Assembly (NCBI GenBank): GCA_030645365.1
Contig: JAUSMB010000001.1
Coordinates: 1 to 47,740, forward strand
Length of the DNA stretch: 47,740 bases
Reading direction: 5' to 3'
DNA from: Rugosibacter sp.
Lineage (GTDB): Bacteria > Pseudomonadota > Gammaproteobacteria > Burkholderiales > Rhodocyclaceae
The notes below the pieces were generated by a model. That model did no database searches. It was given only the letters and a program-made list of their open reading frames with translations, and was not told the DNA's origin. Made by a program: the position numbers and the translations under genes. Below are positions 45,319 through 47,740 of the stretch, one piece after another; position 1 is the stretch's first letter; the number at the start of each line of letters is the position of its first letter.

Positions 45319-46800
45319 CTATAGCGAATGCAATAAAACAGCCGTGCAAATGGACATGATTGCATCAGGAAATAAGCCAAACGCCGCGACGGCAATACCG
45401 TTCAGCGATAGCAATATCCGAAAAGCCGGCGTGGCGATCAGCGATGTAGTTTCCACGGGAGCATCAAAATACATTAGCTTAATGATGCGCAGGTAATAAA
45501 AAGCCCCCACCAGCGAGAACATCACGGCAACAACCGCAATAGTGATATGACCTGCCGTAATGGCTGCTGTTAATACGGAAAACTTGGCAAAAAATCCGAT
45601 AAAGAAAGGAATCCCCGCCATCGACAGCATGAAGATCAACATCATCGCAGCAAACCACGGGCTACGCTGGTTGAGCCCCTTGAAGTCATCCAGCTGTTCT
45701 GCTTCATGGCCGGTACGCGAGAGCAGTAGCACCATGGCAAATGACCCCAGCGACATGAGCACATAAGCCACGGTGTAATACAGCGCCGAGCTATACGCGT
45801 TAATCGCAGTGAAAGGATCAACTTCATGGCCGATAACACCCGAGGTTAATCCCAGCAACATGAATCCCATGTGCGAAATAGCTGAATACGCCAGCATGCG
45901 CTTGATATTTTTCTGTGCAATGGCCGCCAGATTGCCTAGGCCGATAGAGAGCACAGCCATGATCAGCAACATTTGCTGCCACTCGGCAACCAGAGGAAAT
46001 AACGCGTAAACCAATAACCGCAGCGCCATGGCGAAGGCGGCAAACTTGGGTGCCGATCCGATCAGCATGGTAACTACGGTGGGCGCACCGTGATAAACAT
46101 CCGGGATCCACATATGAAATGGCACCACACCCAGCTTGAAGGCAATGCCGGCTACGATAAATACCAAGCCAAACACCAGTACCGTTTTATCAGCTTGCCC
46201 TTGATACAAAACCTGGGATATGTCAGCAATATCAAGGTTACCCGTTGCACCGTAAATCATTGACATGCCATACAGCAGCAAACCGGAAGCCAAAGCGCCT
46301 AATACAAAATACTTCATCGCTGCCTCGGTTGCTCGCGCAGAATCACGGTCAATGGCAACCAGCGCATAAAGGGCGAGTGACATGAGCTCCAGCCCAAGAT
46401 AAAGCGTCAGAAGATTAGCCGCAGAAATCATCACCATCATGCCCAGCGTGGCATAGAGCACCAAGAGATAAAACTCACCTTTATCCAAACCCCGATCAAC
46501 AAGATATTGTCTGCCATAGATCAGCACCATGACGACGGATAGATAGGTCATCAGCTTGAGGAAGTCCGCTAACAGGTCATCCACAAATAGGTTGCTCAGG
46601 GTTAAAGTGGTCTGCCCATCGGCTGTTACCACGGTCAGGGCAGCACATCCAAGCAGGGTGATGATTGTCAGCGCAGAGGCTACCCAGCGCTGAGTGGCGC
46701 TAAAAAGCAGGTCGGCAAACAAAATAATGAATGACATCGCCAAGAGAAATATCTCAGGCACGACGGGGTAAAAATCAGGTATCACGAAATTATTCAGCAT
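45319..46800 (-). CDS. nuoN: NADH-quinone oxidoreductase subunit N
   Basis: 493-residue antiporter-like membrane subunit of complex I with about 14 helices. [59 protein letters not shown] with the conserved Glu/Lys, [20 protein letters not shown] and [18 protein letters not shown] identify NuoN. It participates in proton pumping. It is 58 bases after nuoM. Confidence 0.97.
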   Translation of the reverse strand: MLNNFVIPDFYPVVPEIFLLAMSFIILFADLLFSATQRWVASALTIITLLGCAALTVVTADGQTTLTLSNLFVDDLLADFLKLMTYLSVVMVLIYGRQYLVDRGLDKGEFYLLVLYATLGMMVMISAANLLTLYLGLELMSLALYALVAIDRDSARATEAAMKYFVLGALASGLLLYGMSMIYGATGNLDIADISQVLYQGQADKTVLVFGLVFIVAGIAFKLGVVPFHMWIPDVYHGAPTVVTMLIGSAPKFAAFAMALRLLVYALFPLVAEWQQMLLIMAVLSIGLGNLAAIAQKNIKRMLAYSAISHMGFMLLGLTSGVIGHEVDPFTAINAYSSALYYTVAYVLMSLGSFAMVLLLSRTGHEAEQLDDFKGLNQRSPWFAAMMLIFMLSMAGIPFFIGFFAKFSVLTAAITAGHITIAVVAVMFSLVGAFYYLRIIKLMYFDAPVETTSLIATPAFRILLSLNGIAVAAFGLFPDAIMSICTAVLLHSL

Positions 46801-46858
46801 CAGATGTCTCGGTTTCTCGTGCGTTTATTTTGTTTGGCTGTGCGGCATGTTGCTCGGA

Positions 46859-47740
46859 TCACAGCTTGCTGGCTGCAACATGCTTCAACAGATTATCGAC
46901 AGAAGCATGCATTACCTCGGTGAACGGATAGGGATAAAGCCCCATCGCCAAAACACAAGCAGCCAGCAGCGCCAGAATTAAAAACTCGCGCAGCCCAATG
47001 TCGGATAAATCCGCCACGTGTGGGTTGGTAATTTCACCAAAAACCACACGCTTGTACATCCACAAGGTGTATGCCGCACCCAGAATAAGGGTGACAGCAG
47101 CGGCGGTGCCGACCCAAAAATTGAATTTCACCGCGCCTAAAATCACCATGAACTCCCCGACAAATCCTGACGTGGCTGGCAAACCGGCGTTCGCCATGGA
47201 GAACAACATGAAAAAAGCAGCAAACTTGGGCATGGTATTGACGACACCGCCGTAATCCGCAATCTGTCGCGAATGCATGCGGTCGTACAGAACGCCAATA
47301 CACAAGAACATGGCGGCAGAAATAAAACCATGCGAAATCATTTGTACCAGCGAGCCTTCAATGCCCAGTGGACTGAAGATAAAAAAGCCCAAGGTGACAA
47401 ACCCCATGTGGGAAATGGAAGAGTACGCCACCAGCTTTTTCATGTCAGTCTGAACCAGCGCAACAAAGCCAATGTAAATAACGGCGGTGAGCGATAAAGC
47501 GATCATGAGAGGTGCAAGATAATGGCTTGCATCCGGAGCAATGGGAAGCGAAAACCGGATAAAGCCATAAGCGCCGAGTTTCAAGGCAATTGCGGCTAAA
47601 ACAACCGAGCCACCGGTAGGCGCCTCAACGTGGGCATCCGGTAGCCAGGTATGCACCGGCCACATCGGTACCTTTACGGCACTGGATATCAAGAACGCAA
47701 TAAAGATCAGGAGCTGCGGCGTCATTCCCAACTGCAGCTG
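46859..47740 (-). CDS. nuoM: NADH-quinone oxidoreductase subunit M (5' end outside window)
   Basis: C-terminal 293 residues of the complex I antiporter-like subunit M. KVPMWPVHTWLPDAHVEAPT, LKLGAYGFIRFSLP, MKKLVAYSSISHMGFVTLGF and GFVGEFMVILG are diagnostic. The frame runs off the window edge with no start before 47740; the full family length is about 490-500 residues, so roughly 40 percent is missing. Confidence 0.97.
   Translation of the reverse strand, partial: QLQLGMTPQLLIFIAFLISSAVKVPMWPVHTWLPDAHVEAPTGGSVVLAAIALKLGAYGFIRFSLPIAPDASHYLAPLMIALSLTAVIYIGFVALVQTDMKKLVAYSSISHMGFVTLGFFIFSPLGIEGSLVQMISHGFISAAMFLCIGVLYDRMHSRQIADYGGVVNTMPKFAAFFMLFSMANAGLPATSGFVGEFMVILGAVKFNFWVGTAAAVTLILGAAYTLWMYKRVVFGEITNPHVADLSDIGLREFLILALLAACVLAMGLYPYPFTEVMHASVDNLLKHVAASKL

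Overview
The window looks like a chromosomal segment of a betaproteobacterium. The basis is the protein styles (YcaO, MoaA with an N-terminal leader segment, a NuoM-NuoN-NUDIX gene order, CioAB, BtuB under a cobalamin riboswitch) and the moderately high GC content. The family or genus cannot be fixed from sequence alone. I see no phage, IS element, CRISPR array or rRNA; one tRNA-Asp is present.

Layout. 1-1466 (-): 5' part of ycaO. 1649-2146 (-): a secreted protein with four CX6C motifs. 2342-10926: molybdenum cofactor genes, with moaA (+), a secreted metallo-beta-lactamase-fold protein (+) and a VOC protein (-), then a tightly packed minus-strand operon yoaA-like helicase > ATP-grasp-like unknown > mobB > moeA > moaD > moaE. 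10982-13356 (+): katG with a strong OxyR-type site, a sigma70-like promoter and a 26-codon leader ORF. 13492-15715 (-): Rieske ferredoxin, hotdog thioesterase, tRNA-Asp, DUF3465 protein and a coiled-coil membrane protein. 15997-16974 (+): a second metallo-beta-lactamase-fold protein.

17005-23798 (+): cobalamin riboswitch followed by btuB, a small ORF, btuC, btuD, cobO, cbiA and bluB. 23966-25618 (+): CigR/RcnB-like secreted protein and an EamA transporter. 25621-28366 (-): EamA transporter, btuF and a BtuF-like protein without signal peptide. 28508-33364 (+): luciferase-like flavoprotein, AAHS-type MFS carrier, cyanide-insensitive-type cytochrome bd oxidase (cioAB). 33348-37361: cobD and cbiB (-), cobQ (+), cobU (-). 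37422-42206 (+): alpha/beta hydrolase, old yellow enzyme, tpm and two aldo/keto reductases. 42329-44708 (+): cobT, cobS, cobC. 44694-47740 (-): NUDIX hydrolase, nuoN and partial nuoM.

Together the B12 genes cover outer-membrane uptake, ABC import, side-chain amidation, adenosylation, aminopropanol arm, lower-ligand synthesis (bluB) and nucleotide-loop assembly. No corrin-ring-forming genes lie in the window. The Moco genes cover precursor Z formation, MPT synthase, molybdate insertion and MobB; moaC and mobA are not here.

The most unusual signal is a dispersed ~24-bp DNA repeat (core GTATCACCAGCGCCGACTTT, preceded by GCC). It occurs about 14 times in both orientations, in intergenic regions and inside genes in several reading frames. 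Where read in one frame it spells KVGAGDTA in MoeA, CbiB, CobT, CobD and a metallo-hydrolase. It is not explained by any gene family seen here.
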